Of a stretch of 64,000 nucleotides of DNA, positions 10,217 to 19,297 are shown in pieces. The position numbers were made by a program, and so were the translations under genes. The DNA lies in assembly GCA_024998625.1 (NCBI GenBank), contig JACOEL010000013.1, forward strand, positions 1 through 64,000, given 5' to 3'. Source of the DNA: Nitrospira sp. (GTDB lineage Bacteria > Nitrospirota > Nitrospiria > Nitrospirales > Nitrospiraceae). The notes beneath the pieces were generated by a model. The model saw nothing but the letters and a program-made list of their open reading frames with translations, had not been told where the DNA came from and searched no databases. The first letter of the stretch is position 1. Every line of letters begins with the position of its first letter.

Positions 10217-10819
10217 TCAGGAATGGTCACGGTCCATGGTTCGTTCGGCCCGCACCACGTAGCGCAGCGGCCCGCCGGCTTGGATTGCATCGAAGGGAAA
10301 ACAGGTCACCAGCACCAGATCCTCTGTGTCTTGTCCCGTCGAAATGGCCTCCCGTCGCGAATCCATGACCCGCTGTTCGATCACTCGATAGTGCAGCGTG
10401 GTTCCGTCGCTTCCAGTCAGGGCGAGGTGACCGTTCAGTTTCACATTTTTCAAGAAACGAAAATGCGTATCTCGATGTCCGGTGAGGATCACCGTGCCTT
10501 CCTGCCCGGGCAGGGCGCTGGATGTCACATGTCCTGGGCCGAACGCCAACGTCCGGCCGTAGGCGCCGGCGAGCACGATCAGATCGACCGACGGGTGCTG
10601 CATGCGAAGCCGCGCAACCGGCCAGGTATCGGCCCAGGGCCAGGGTTTCGGCATCGCCTCTCCCGCCAGGGCGCGGGACCAGGCCCGCTGCAGCAGGAAC
10701 TGCGCGAGCCTGGCCTTCGCATAGATCCACGATCCCTCCCCGACCTGCCAGCAACCGATGGCGAGAAGTCCCGCCATCAAAATTGTCAGCAGGCGGGAGC
10801 CCAGTCTGCTTCGACTCAT
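10217..10819 (-). CDS. Class GN-type sortase of a dedicated sortase system
   Basis: A 200-residue membrane-anchored transpeptidase. An N-terminal hydrophobic segment (LLTILMAGLLAIGCWQVG) is followed by the sortase fold. The catalytic triad is visible as His in TGHRDTHFRF, Cys in LVTCFPFD and Arg in LRYVVRAE. Such proteins cleave an LPxTG-like tail on one co-encoded partner. ATG 10819 is chosen because it overlaps the stop of the upstream target gene in an ATGA junction; the open frame to 10843 is not needed. The pairing with a VIT/VWA protein matches the Gram-negative 'marine proteobacterial' sortase family. Confidence 0.87.
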   Translation of the reverse strand: MSRSRLGSRLLTILMAGLLAIGCWQVGEGSWIYAKARLAQFLLQRAWSRALAGEAMPKPWPWADTWPVARLRMQHPSVDLIVLAGAYGRTLAFGPGHVTSSALPGQEGTVILTGHRDTHFRFLKNVKLNGHLALTGSDGTTLHYRVIEQRVMDSRREAISTGQDTEDLVLVTCFPFDAIQAGGPLRYVVRAERTMDRDHS

Positions 10820-12954
10820 GCGACCGCACGGCGGAATGTCCACAGCAAGCAGGCCGACGTGAGCGCGGCTGCTCCCAGCAGAATCTGCAGTTGTCCGCCG
10901 GTCGCAGTCCTCGGGAGGTTTGCGAGGGCGGTGAGGTTCTGTGCGCGCGCCAGGTTGGTGGTCTGATCGCCTTCACCTGCCGGGGAGTCCGTCGGCCTGG
11001 CCGGGGTGATATCGACAGCCACCAGACTGGTGTATGGGCTGACCAGGTGGTGAGTAAGGGCGACGTCCAGTATGGCTTTTCGGATCGCCTCTTGAGCGTT
11101 GCCCTTGTAGGTCTCATCCATGAGTGCCGAAATCTTTTGCCGGGCCCAGTAGACCGAGAGCCCTCCATGAGCGGTGGAGGGGTTGAACGAGACCGAGAGC
11201 GACCAGGCTGCGCTTCCGACCTGTCCCTGCAGCAAGGCTCGGGACGGCAGAGAGTCGGCCTTGAGTGCGAGTACAATCGGCTCGCCTTCATAGAGATCCG
11301 TGATGGTTGACGGGAATTGTTCGAGGCCCGACCATCCGGCTGCATCGATCGTGATGTTATTCAGTACCGGGTGCTCAAGCTTCTTGAACAGACCATCCAA
11401 CTTCTCCTTCACCTCATTCACGTTGCCGATGTAGGTAAAGGCGCCACGGCCTGATTCGGCAGCCTTGCGCATCAGATGACTGTTGGGCGTGGAGCCGATC
11501 CCAATAGTGAATAGGCGTCTACTGCCGATGCGCTGATGCAGCAGTTCGAAGAGTTCCTCTTCATTGCCGACCTGTCCATCGGTGATGAGAATGATCTGCT
11601 GGAGCCGTGAGCCGTCCTGCGGGCTCTTGAGGGCCTGTCTCAAGGCCGGAATTATTTCTGTTCCCCCGTCGGCCGTGAGCTGTTCGGTGTACCGGATGGC
11701 TTGTTGCATTGCTTTGGTCGTGACGGGTTGCGGTGTGGAGAACAACGACCGGATCGCATGATTGAATTGAATGATGTTGAAGCGATCCTGTGTGGTTAGC
11801 CGTGAGAGGGCGGCCGTTAATGACCCCTTGGCCTGTTCGATCGACGCGCCGGCCATGGACCCCGATCGGTCGATGATGAAGGTGATGTCCCGTGGAACCC
11901 GCGCCGCTTTCTCACGATGCTGTGTCGGAGGAACGAGCATGAGCATGGCATAGGTCGCGCCGTCTTTCTGTTCGGTAAAGACGGTGGCCATGGGCTCGGT
12001 GCGTGGTGCCGGATGCCAGATGAGTTGAAAATCCCGATCAGCCGGTACCGCATCTTCCCGAAGACTGATCTGGTATCCGCCGTCCTGATCCTGAAGGCTG
12101 ATGATCGGGTGAAACGGCGACTCCACCTTGGCAAGAGGAAAGCCCGGGTTGAGCGAGAGCGAGAGGCTCAGGGGGTTGATCGCGCCGTCCCCGGATGGGT
12201 GCACGGGCGGCGTAATCCGTGAGGCATCGGGGACACGGTCGGTGTCCGGACTGATGCCCGATCCCTGGGGACCTTGTCCTTCGACGACCACGGGCACTCC
12301 GGGGATATACCGTGGCCCGACTGCCATGGGGAAGCGGAGTTGAAACTGTTCGTTCTCGTAGCGGACGGTTTCCTGATATTCGAGTTCGATCGTCACATGT
12401 TCACCGGGCCCGATATTCGCGACTGACGTGGTAAACAGATTCGGACGTTCCTGTTCGATCAGGCCGGTCCGTTTTCCTTCCCGCTTGGCCTGGTCGTAGA
12501 CTTTTTTCGCCTCCGCCCGTTCCTTGATCCGGCCTTCAATGATCCGCTCCCCGATTTTCATGCGGAGATGATCCACCGCGGCTGTCTCGGGCAGCGGGAA
12601 CACGTAGACGCCTTCCAGCCAGTCGCCTTTCTTCCTGCTCGGATTGGTGAACTCCTGCCGGACGGTCGCGCGAGCTATCGTCCCGGTGACAGCGATGTGC
12701 ACATCCGTCTTGAGGATCGGGGCCGGTGTATAGCGTCCGGCTTGGTCGGTCCTGAACATCAACGTGCCTTCAGTCACCTCGTTGAGGCCCATGGTGGGAA
12801 TGATGCCGGTATGGAGGGATTCGCCCGGTTCGGCGCAGGAGGTGGCTGGAAGGGGAGCGCCAAGGGCCAATGACAGAAAGAACGCACCGAGTGTGAGGCG
12901 CGCGGCAGAGGTTCTTGCGCGTTGTCGTAGAGAGCACAAGCGGTCAGTCAGCAT
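10816..12954 (-). CDS. Sortase target protein with VIT and von Willebrand A domains
   Basis: A 712-residue exported protein. After a signal peptide (LTLGAFFLSLALGAPLPATSCA) comes a vault-inter-alpha-trypsin domain (residues about 45-180), then a von Willebrand A domain whose MIDAS motif is DRSGSM with ITDGQVGNEEE downstream. The C-terminus has the tripartite sorting signal: LPRTATGG, a hydrophobic segment (LLGAAALTSACLLW) and basic FRRAVA. This is the standard substrate architecture for the adjacent sortase. GAGG precedes ATG 12954. It probably functions as an envelope-bound adhesion or binding protein. Confidence 0.88.
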   Translation of the reverse strand: MLTDRLCSLRQRARTSAARLTLGAFFLSLALGAPLPATSCAEPGESLHTGIIPTMGLNEVTEGTLMFRTDQAGRYTPAPILKTDVHIAVTGTIARATVRQEFTNPSRKKGDWLEGVYVFPLPETAAVDHLRMKIGERIIEGRIKERAEAKKVYDQAKREGKRTGLIEQERPNLFTTSVANIGPGEHVTIELEYQETVRYENEQFQLRFPMAVGPRYIPGVPVVVEGQGPQGSGISPDTDRVPDASRITPPVHPSGDGAINPLSLSLSLNPGFPLAKVESPFHPIISLQDQDGGYQISLREDAVPADRDFQLIWHPAPRTEPMATVFTEQKDGATYAMLMLVPPTQHREKAARVPRDITFIIDRSGSMAGASIEQAKGSLTAALSRLTTQDRFNIIQFNHAIRSLFSTPQPVTTKAMQQAIRYTEQLTADGGTEIIPALRQALKSPQDGSRLQQIILITDGQVGNEEELFELLHQRIGSRRLFTIGIGSTPNSHLMRKAAESGRGAFTYIGNVNEVKEKLDGLFKKLEHPVLNNITIDAAGWSGLEQFPSTITDLYEGEPIVLALKADSLPSRALLQGQVGSAAWSLSVSFNPSTAHGGLSVYWARQKISALMDETYKGNAQEAIRKAILDVALTHHLVSPYTSLVAVDITPARPTDSPAGEGDQTTNLARAQNLTALANLPRTATGGQLQILLGAAALTSACLLWTFRRAVA

Positions 12955-13001
12955 AGAATCCTCGTTTCGTCATAGTCGTGGATGGTGGATTGACGGCGGG
13001 T

Positions 13002-13036
13002 GTCCCCGGGAAGGACGGGCTGTCGTTCCCGGGGAC
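13002..13036. repeat. Strong inverted repeat between OmpA-like and sortase-target genes
   Basis: GTCCCCGGGAA at 13002-13012 pairs perfectly with TTCCCGGGGAC at 13026-13036 across a 13-base loop. It lies just beyond the stop of the OmpA-like gene on the minus strand. No T-run follows, so it may attenuate or protect RNA ends rather than act as a classical terminator. Confidence 0.6.
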
Positions 13037-13052
13037 GATCCCCGGCAGCTGG

Positions 13053-13865
13053 TCAGTTGCCGTCGGTCGGCTCGGAAGTACGTTCTGCCGGCTCGGAGGT
13101 TGTGAGTGGAAGGCCTTCGCTGCTCGTATCGTTCACCCCGGTCTCAATCGAGAAGTCGAGATTGTTTGAGAAGGTGTCGGGCACTGTTTCAGTGGCGACG
13201 GGAGGAACCACCATGTGTTCCTGACCGATCTTTCGCATCTCCACGTGCACCCGCCGATTCATCCGCCGGCAGACGTCGCTGCTGTCGATGCAGAGGGCGC
13301 CTTCTTCACCCAGGCTCACGGTGCGGATCGACGACTCCGGTACACCCAGTGCAATCAAGTGTTGTTTGACGGTCTCGGCGCGCTTCATGCCCAGAATTTT
13401 GTTGAAGCTCATTGAGCCCTGTTGATCGGTGTAGCCTTGGAGTAGAACTCCCCAATCTCGCTCGCTCTTGAGGAATTCCGCGTGGCGCTGCAAGGCGGCC
13501 TTGCCGTCGTCGGTCAAGCCCTTTCGGCCGATTTCAAAGTGAATATCGTCGTGCAGGATGTCGGTACTGCGGGTTGCCAACGGGGCTGTGCCCACATGTG
13601 TCGTTGGAATCGAGGCTGAAACCGGCGCGTGGTCCGTGGAGTCTTTCAGGACTTGCGAGACCTGCGTACTGTTGAGGGCTTCTCCCGATGGGTTGCTATG
13701 GGCTGCCTCGTCCGTCTGGGAGTAGTACCAGAATGCGGATACGACGACGGCGAGGAAGAACACTAAGCCGCTCAAAATATAGACATCCTTCATCTCCTTT
13801 TCCGATCCCATGACGGCGGGAGAAACTGGCCCTGCGCTGACGCTGGCTGTGGGTGCTTTCTGCAT
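13053..13865 (-). CDS. OmpA-family protein of the sortase system (PdsO-like)
   Basis: A 270-residue protein with one membrane segment near residues 30-50 (DVYILSGLVFFLAVVVSAFWYYS), a linker, and a C-terminal OmpA/MotB peptidoglycan-binding domain (HFEIGRKGLTDDGKAALQRHAEFL, GYTDQQGSMSFNKILGMKRAETV, NRRVHVEM). ATG 13865 has AGGAG nine bases upstream; the in-frame ATG 13910 has none. It probably tethers the surface system to peptidoglycan. In known dedicated sortase systems an OmpA-like protein (PdsO) is encoded beside the sortase and its target, as here. Gap to the next gene about 100 bp with a hairpin. Confidence 0.8.
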   Translation of the reverse strand: MQKAPTASVSAGPVSPAVMGSEKEMKDVYILSGLVFFLAVVVSAFWYYSQTDEAAHSNPSGEALNSTQVSQVLKDSTDHAPVSASIPTTHVGTAPLATRSTDILHDDIHFEIGRKGLTDDGKAALQRHAEFLKSERDWGVLLQGYTDQQGSMSFNKILGMKRAETVKQHLIALGVPESSIRTVSLGEEGALCIDSSDVCRRMNRRVHVEMRKIGQEHMVVPPVATETVPDTFSNNLDFSIETGVNDTSSEGLPLTTSEPAERTSEPTDGN

Positions 13866-14329
13866 GGTTGCCTGCTCCTTGCGTTGTGGAGCCGGATCGC
13901 TCCGGCTCATTGGTTGCTGGTTGATGATTCGGTCGGTCTCGTGCCAGCGGGGTCGGCCTGCTGATGCTCACCTCCTTCCTGCCGGGCTACCCGCCGTTGG
14001 CCGGTGCGTAGAGCAAGGCGGAGGCCAGGTACCGTCACGAGGCTGATGATCGAAGATAGTCGTCAAAACAAAGAGTTGCGAAAACGTTGTTGATACGAGT
14101 GAACAGCGGTTCATGCGGGGATCAGCGGGGATGCGGGGCTAGCCCCGCATCAGGATGCCTGGAAGACGAGGCGGAATAAAAATCGACCGGGTACCTCGCG
14201 TGAAGGGAACCTATCCAGCCATGGCGTCGTTGCTGGAAATGTTTTGCGAGTGTCCGCTGCTGCGGTAACATGGCCCGAAAAGCCACCGACACCTGTTCGG
14301 AACAGGGATAGGGTGTGAGGAGCCGTTGA
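13866..14329. other. Divergent intergenic region
   Basis: About 460 bases between the OmpA-like gene (minus) and a secreted protein gene (plus). It contains the 20-bp palindrome listed separately and should carry two promoters. No gene is supported. Confidence 0.4.
14131..14150. repeat. Perfect 20-bp palindrome
   Basis: ATGCGGGGCT followed directly by AGCCCCGCAT is a perfect ten-base inverted repeat without a loop. It is preceded by imperfect direct copies of ATGCGGGGAT at 14113. It could be an operator or a short repeat element. No T-run follows. Confidence 0.6.
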
Positions 14330-15139
14330 ATGAAAAAGTCTCTTTTACTGTTGTTGCTGTGGGCTGCGATGTTCCCTTTGGCACAGGCGGGGGATTACCA
14401 GTTGATCATCGGTGAACATGTGGACGTGTGTGAAGCCTGTAAACGCAATCTGGAGCGGATGACCGTGCATCCGGCTTGTGAGCGGGATTATAGCGATCAA
14501 CTTGGACTGGAGGCTCCTGAGTGGAGGCCGTTCGATGTGGGGGGCCATATCGGCGCGATGGAACGAGTGCTACGGTATCTTGCAACCGGTGATGAGTTTG
14601 CCGATGACAGATACAATTCGGATGATGATCGATACGCGGATCCGGCACGAAGAATCGGTATGAAGGAGGAGCCCTGGGCCTATTGGGCGTATGTCGATAT
14701 CAACAACGACGGGAAGGTTGAGCCGGTGCTGAAGCTCCATTCGGCGCTCTGCAAACTGAGAAATGGCAGATCTATCGGTCACGCCTATTCTGCTCCCATT
14801 GTGGTGCTCAATGAGGATCTCAGTGGTATCGATCGTGCTCTGACCGATCTCGTGGTTCAGAACCCTCGCAAGGAGGGAACGGTGGCCGGCACAACCAATT
14901 ACCAGCTCTACGGGGTGTTCAGTTTCAAGGGGGAAATGTACTTCGACCGTTGGAATGATACAGAGAGTGGAGACGAGCGCGAGAGCTTTACCCTGAGTAT
15001 TTATGAGGCCAAGGGGGACACCACTCGAACACTGTGCCAAATGAAGGAAGTACAGGTGAGAAGGTGGTCGCCCGGCAGGCCCTGCGCATTCGGACTTTGT
15101 CCCCCCGCCAGGCCGGTTCCCGTGGGTCTCACCCCCTGA
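14330..15139 (+). CDS. Secreted hypothetical protein
   Basis: A 269-residue protein with a clear signal peptide (MKKSLLLLLLWAAMFPLAQA, cleavage after AQA). The mature part begins with a cysteine pair (CEACKRNL) and has an acidic segment with aspartate-rich repeats (DEFADDRYNSDDDRYAD) and DINNDGKVEP, a calcium-loop-like or FG-GAP-like motif. AGGAG lies eight bases before ATG 14330. It is likely periplasmic. No family is recognised. Confidence 0.65.
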   Translation: MKKSLLLLLLWAAMFPLAQAGDYQLIIGEHVDVCEACKRNLERMTVHPACERDYSDQLGLEAPEWRPFDVGGHIGAMERVLRYLATGDEFADDRYNSDDDRYADPARRIGMKEEPWAYWAYVDINNDGKVEPVLKLHSALCKLRNGRSIGHAYSAPIVVLNEDLSGIDRALTDLVVQNPRKEGTVAGTTNYQLYGVFSFKGEMYFDRWNDTESGDERESFTLSIYEAKGDTTRTLCQMKEVQVRRWSPGRPCAFGLCPPARPVPVGLTP

Positions 15140-15178
15140 TTCAGCCGACTGTCGCCATTCTTCCTGGACGAACCTCGC

Positions 15179-16300
15179 TCATCGAATCCCCAACCGCCAC
15201 AGTGATGTGATCTCCGCTGCGCGGGCGGCGCGGAGCGGGTCGGCCTGATCGGAGGCGCGGGGATGATGCGGCCGGACATCGGTTTTGCCAAGGACGACGA
15301 GCCCGGCCTGATCCAGCATGGCGAGTAACTCTGCCCTGGTTCGCAATTCCAGATGTTCGGCCAGGTCGGACAGCAGGAGCCAGCCTTCTCCTCCCGGTTC
15401 CAGGTGAGCGGCCAGACCGTTGAGAAATCCGGATAACATGCGACTTTCCGGATCGTAGATCGCCTGTTCGATCGGGGAGGTCGGCCGCGCCGGGACCCAA
15501 GGCGGGTTGCAGACCACGAGGGGCGCTTTGCCTTCAGGAAAAAGATCCGCCTGTACGACTTCCACTCGATCGGTCAGTTCCAGACGGGCGAGATTTTCAC
15601 GGGCACACGTCAACGCGCGAGGATCCTGATCGGTGGCGATAATGTGTGTGACCCCGCGTCGGGCGAGCACCGCCGCCAACACGCCGGTGCCGGTGCCGAT
15701 ATCGAAGGCGAGGGCATTGGAAGGTAGCGGCGCGTCGGCGACCAGATCGACGTACTCGCTGCGAATCGGAGAAAACACGCCATAGTGGGGATGGAGGCGG
15801 TCACCAAGGGCAGGGACGACAACCCCGTTCTTCCGCCATTCGTGCGCGCCGACCAGTCCCAGCAGTTCCCGGAGTGCGACCAGCGCAGCCCCTTCACAGG
15901 GGCCGTAAGCTTCCGTGCAGGCGAGTCGGAGATCGGGGGCGCGGCGGAGCGGAACTTCGTAGTCGTCCTCAAGTGGTACCAGGAGCATGCCGAGGATGCG
16001 CGCCCGACGGGATTGAGTCTGTCGATGAAAATGGAAGGCCTCTGCCGGCGAGGTGCCAGGTTTGGGGGGATGTCGGTCGGCACGCCGGGCCATGGCGTTG
16101 AGTAACTGTCGGGCATTTTGGAAGTCGCCTCGCCAGAGCAGCGCGGTTCCTTCGCAGGCCAGTCGGTGCGCAGCGTCGGCGGTCATGTTGTCGTCGGCAA
16201 TGGTCACACGTGCGGGTGGTGGGGCTCCCCATTCCGAGCGCCAGCGCGCTGAGCAGGCCTGACCTGCTTCGGTCCAGCTCACCAATGATGGAGTGCTCAC
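15179..16300 (-). CDS. SAM-dependent methyltransferase, PrmC/HemK-like
   Basis: A 373-residue class I methyltransferase. The AdoMet site is seen in AFDIGTGTGVLAAVLARRG near residue 205, acidic ATDQD follows, and the N-methyltransferase signature NPPW (VVCNPPWVP) lies near residue 265. NPPY/W enzymes methylate amide or base nitrogens. The N-terminal 150 residues do not match the standard PrmC domain, so the substrate may differ. It begins at GTG 16300. It is convergent with the secreted protein gene. Confidence 0.75.
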   Translation of the reverse strand: MSTPSLVSWTEAGQACSARWRSEWGAPPPARVTIADDNMTADAAHRLACEGTALLWRGDFQNARQLLNAMARRADRHPPKPGTSPAEAFHFHRQTQSRRARILGMLLVPLEDDYEVPLRRAPDLRLACTEAYGPCEGAALVALRELLGLVGAHEWRKNGVVVPALGDRLHPHYGVFSPIRSEYVDLVADAPLPSNALAFDIGTGTGVLAAVLARRGVTHIIATDQDPRALTCARENLARLELTDRVEVVQADLFPEGKAPLVVCNPPWVPARPTSPIEQAIYDPESRMLSGFLNGLAAHLEPGGEGWLLLSDLAEHLELRTRAELLAMLDQAGLVVLGKTDVRPHHPRASDQADPLRAARAAEITSLWRLGIR

Positions 16301-16409
16301 GACAGGACCCTGCCTGTGGTGCTTCGTATTTCCGAATGCTTTTCGAACAAGGTGCTTTTCATCAATGTAGCGGTGGTCCTGTGCTGAGATTTGGTGAGTC
16401 GGAGGTATT

Positions 16410-19118
16410 CTACCGGAAATGTTGCCGGACCAGGGCCTCGACGGATTTGAAATGCCGTTCGGGGAGATTCTTGAATCGCCGTTTGCAGTCGAGCAGAGCT
16501 TCTTCCGCCGTGGTGAAGGGCTCGATCGTTTCCATCAAGTGGCCGTAGTAGTCCATCAGTTTCAGTTCGACCGTGCGTAGTAAGGACGGGTCTCCCGCGA
16601 GGGCTGAAGACGCTTTGGCCTGATCTCTTCCCGACTCCACGAGTGCCTGAAAACAGAGGCCCTTCAGCCGTTGTGTGACGGTGCTGCGATCCCACCCCAG
16701 CGCCTTGGCCGTCGCCTGCATATCGAACCGGTGTTGGCGTAACTGATTCAGTACGGCGACGTCTCCGGCCGGATCGGGGAGGAGCGGTTCGGCTCCGGTC
16801 ACGACGATGGTGGGCGAAGGCTGCCCCGAGAGGCGGAGGTCGGCTGTTGTGATGATCGGTCCGTCGGAGAGCGCGATCGCCTGTTCGAGACACTGGCGCA
16901 GCTCTCGCACGTTGCCTTTCCATGCCTGCTGCTGAAGCGTCGCCAGCGCTTCTTCCGAGAGCCGGAAGTTCGCCTGCTGCGGCTGCGTCGCGGCTTCCCG
17001 CAGAAAGGCTTCTGCAAGGGGCGGAATATCGTCGGGCCGGTCCCGCAACGGCGGGAGGTGCAGGACGAGGCCCTTGAGCCGAAAATACAGGTCTTCGCGG
17101 AACCAGCCTTCCGACACGCCGCGCTGAAGATCTTTGTTGGTCGCGGCCACGATACGGACATCGACCGTGGTAGGAGTCGTCGCGCCGACGCGATAGAAGG
17201 TCCGGTCCTGCAGCACTCGCAACAGTTTGCTTTGATGGTCGAGGCGAAGGTCGCCGATTTCGTCCAGGAAAATGGTGCCGTAATGCGCCAGTTCGAAATA
17301 ACCTTTACGGTCCGTGAGCGCACCGGTGAAGCTGCCGCGCACGTGGCCGAAGAGCTCACTCTCGAAGAGTTCCGGGGAGATCGCCGCCATGTTCACGGCG
17401 ATGAACGGCTTCGGTGCCCGGGGGCTCAGACGGTGCACGGCACGCGCAAACAACTCTTTGCCGGTTCCCGGCTCTCCGGTGATCAGGACCGTGACGGTGG
17501 AACGGGCGCCTTTCTTGAGATCGCGAAACATGGTCAGGATGGCAGGGGCTCTGGTGGCGATGCTCATTTGCTCGCATTCCCGGCGGAGCGCTTCCTGTTC
17601 TGCATTCCCCAGCGGCGTGGAACTGATGGTTGCCGCTTGCAGGCTCTGAAGCTGCCGTTCGAGCTCGTTCATGCGCTGCCGTGTCGCCTCTTCCTGCGCC
17701 TGGGCATCGGCGATTTTGAGCTGAAGATCGGCGGCGAGTCTCGTCGATGCGGCTTCTCTGGAGGCTGAGTGGGACATGCCGACGCGGGCCGACTCGAGGT
17801 CTTCTTCCAGGGATTCCACTGCGGTCTCCCTGAAGATCAGTGCTTCGCGTACCGCCACCAGGTTTTGCTGAACCTGCAGCATGTCCTGCTCCAGCAAGGC
17901 CAGGCGTCGGGTTGCCACGATCTGTCCCAACAGGCTGGTCGCCACGAGCACGGTGATGGTTGCCGTGACAGGAATCACAAACGGCAGAACCCAATGGGCC
18001 GTGGTAAGCGAGAACAGACCGAAGGCCAGATACAACAGGAGGCTTCCGGTTCCCATGAGCAGCCCTTTCCAATCCGTCCACCGGAGGACCATCCAGGCGA
18101 CACAGAGGCAGAGGGCAACGGTCAGCAGGAGTCGCTCAATCGGAGAGAGTTCATGAATCCACTGTTGGGTGAGTAGCGTGTGGAGCAGGTGCGCCTGTAG
18201 GAGCATATCCGAGACGTCGTCGCCTGAAGGGAGCATGCGGTCCGGTTGCGAGTGCGGTTGGGTGATCAGGAAGACGACTTTGCCGTTGACCAGCGTGCCG
18301 AGCGCTTCATTATCCTTCCGGTCGAGGATGCGGGAAAGTTCCAGCACGGTGGTACCGGGGAAGGCCGTGGGAATCTGTCGTCCGGCGAAATTGAGCAGGA
18401 GTCGGCCCTGGCGGTCGAGCGGGATCGTCAGGGCGCCCGTCCTACCGCCGGGCCACCGCGCGTTCTGCACTCGAACCTGTCCGGAGCGTCGCTCTACCTG
18501 ACTCAATGGAACCTGCCAGAATGTGGTTGCTAAGGAGAAGCCCAGGGTTGGTAGCTCGTCGGATCCGTTGTTTCCATGAAAGAGCCCGGTCCGGCGTGCA
18601 ATGCGATCGAGGTCCAGGACCGGCTGTATGGTGCTTCGGCCCGACGTGAGGCCCTGTGCGGGCACAACGAAGCCTGCCCTCTCCTGCTCGACAGGCGGAG
18701 TTGGAAATGCGGGGTAGGACGCGGTTCCGGCGGATGTCACTGCTTCCATCAACAAGGCGTCGCTGACGGCGCCGCCGAGGTTGGGAGGGCTGGGGAAGTC
18801 GAGGGGAATATCGAGCCCGATAGCCGCTGCTCCCGCCTCGTGCAGGGCTGTGACGAGTCTTGCTGGAAGGCTGCGATCCCAAAGCCCGGTGCCGAACTGT
18901 TGCTCGCTGGCCCGATCCCTCAGGACCAGCAGTAGGGGCGAGTCCGGAGCCGGTTGCGAGCGGAGTCGCATCCAGGTGTCGTAGGGCGCCCATTCCAGCG
19001 CGTGATGGGTCACAGGCGCCGGCGCCCATAGGGCCTCGTTGAGCGCGACGGCCAGCAGGGCCATGACGACGGCTTGCAGCCAGACATTCCTGATGAACAG
19101 GCGAGTGGCGATTTGCAT
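16410..19118 (-). CDS. CHASE2 sensor fused to a sigma-54 activator (AAA+ and Fis-type HTH)
   Basis: A 902-residue membrane transcription regulator. An N-terminal anchor precedes a periplasmic CHASE2 domain (residues about 40-320), then three membrane segments (about 325-400), a coiled coil (about 405-500) and a sigma-54 activator module. Walker A GEPGTGKE lies near residue 546, the sigma-54 contact loop is GSFTGA near 594, and the sensor/Walker B strand is FLDEIGDL. A Fis-like helix-turn-helix (ATAKALGWDRSTVTQRL) is near 795. GAFTGA carries Ser for Ala at position two, a variant tolerated in the family. No receiver or kinase domain is present, so signal would pass directly from periplasm to AAA+ ring. 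Confidence 0.87.
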   Translation of the reverse strand: MQIATRLFIRNVWLQAVVMALLAVALNEALWAPAPVTHHALEWAPYDTWMRLRSQPAPDSPLLLVLRDRASEQQFGTGLWDRSLPARLVTALHEAGAAAIGLDIPLDFPSPPNLGGAVSDALLMEAVTSAGTASYPAFPTPPVEQERAGFVVPAQGLTSGRSTIQPVLDLDRIARRTGLFHGNNGSDELPTLGFSLATTFWQVPLSQVERRSGQVRVQNARWPGGRTGALTIPLDRQGRLLLNFAGRQIPTAFPGTTVLELSRILDRKDNEALGTLVNGKVVFLITQPHSQPDRMLPSGDDVSDMLLQAHLLHTLLTQQWIHELSPIERLLLTVALCLCVAWMVLRWTDWKGLLMGTGSLLLYLAFGLFSLTTAHWVLPFVIPVTATITVLVATSLLGQIVATRRLALLEQDMLQVQQNLVAVREALIFRETAVESLEEDLESARVGMSHSASREAASTRLAADLQLKIADAQAQEEATRQRMNELERQLQSLQAATISSTPLGNAEQEALRRECEQMSIATRAPAILTMFRDLKKGARSTVTVLITGEPGTGKELFARAVHRLSPRAPKPFIAVNMAAISPELFESELFGHVRGSFTGALTDRKGYFELAHYGTIFLDEIGDLRLDHQSKLLRVLQDRTFYRVGATTPTTVDVRIVAATNKDLQRGVSEGWFREDLYFRLKGLVLHLPPLRDRPDDIPPLAEAFLREAATQPQQANFRLSEEALATLQQQAWKGNVRELRQCLEQAIALSDGPIITTADLRLSGQPSPTIVVTGAEPLLPDPAGDVAVLNQLRQHRFDMQATAKALGWDRSTVTQRLKGLCFQALVESGRDQAKASSALAGDPSLLRTVELKLMDYYGHLMETIEPFTTAEEALLDCKRRFKNLPERHFKSVEALVRQHFR

Positions 19119-19297
19119 GGGTGGTGGTGACGACTAGCGGGATGGTAACCAGGTCCGTCGATGTGCTGACAGCGCGCGCCTGACCCTGGGCGCTGTGTCG
19201 GACGGACTGTGCGAACATCCTGCGAGCGGTTCTGCTCCTGCCCGTGAGACATGCGGGCCGGCATGTCGCGGCGATTGAAACCCTATTCGACAGCTTA

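Noticed and set aside
10227-11345. 372-codon minus-strand open frame across sortase and target genes
   Set aside because: Wrong frame of two well-supported genes; its translation is low-complexity.
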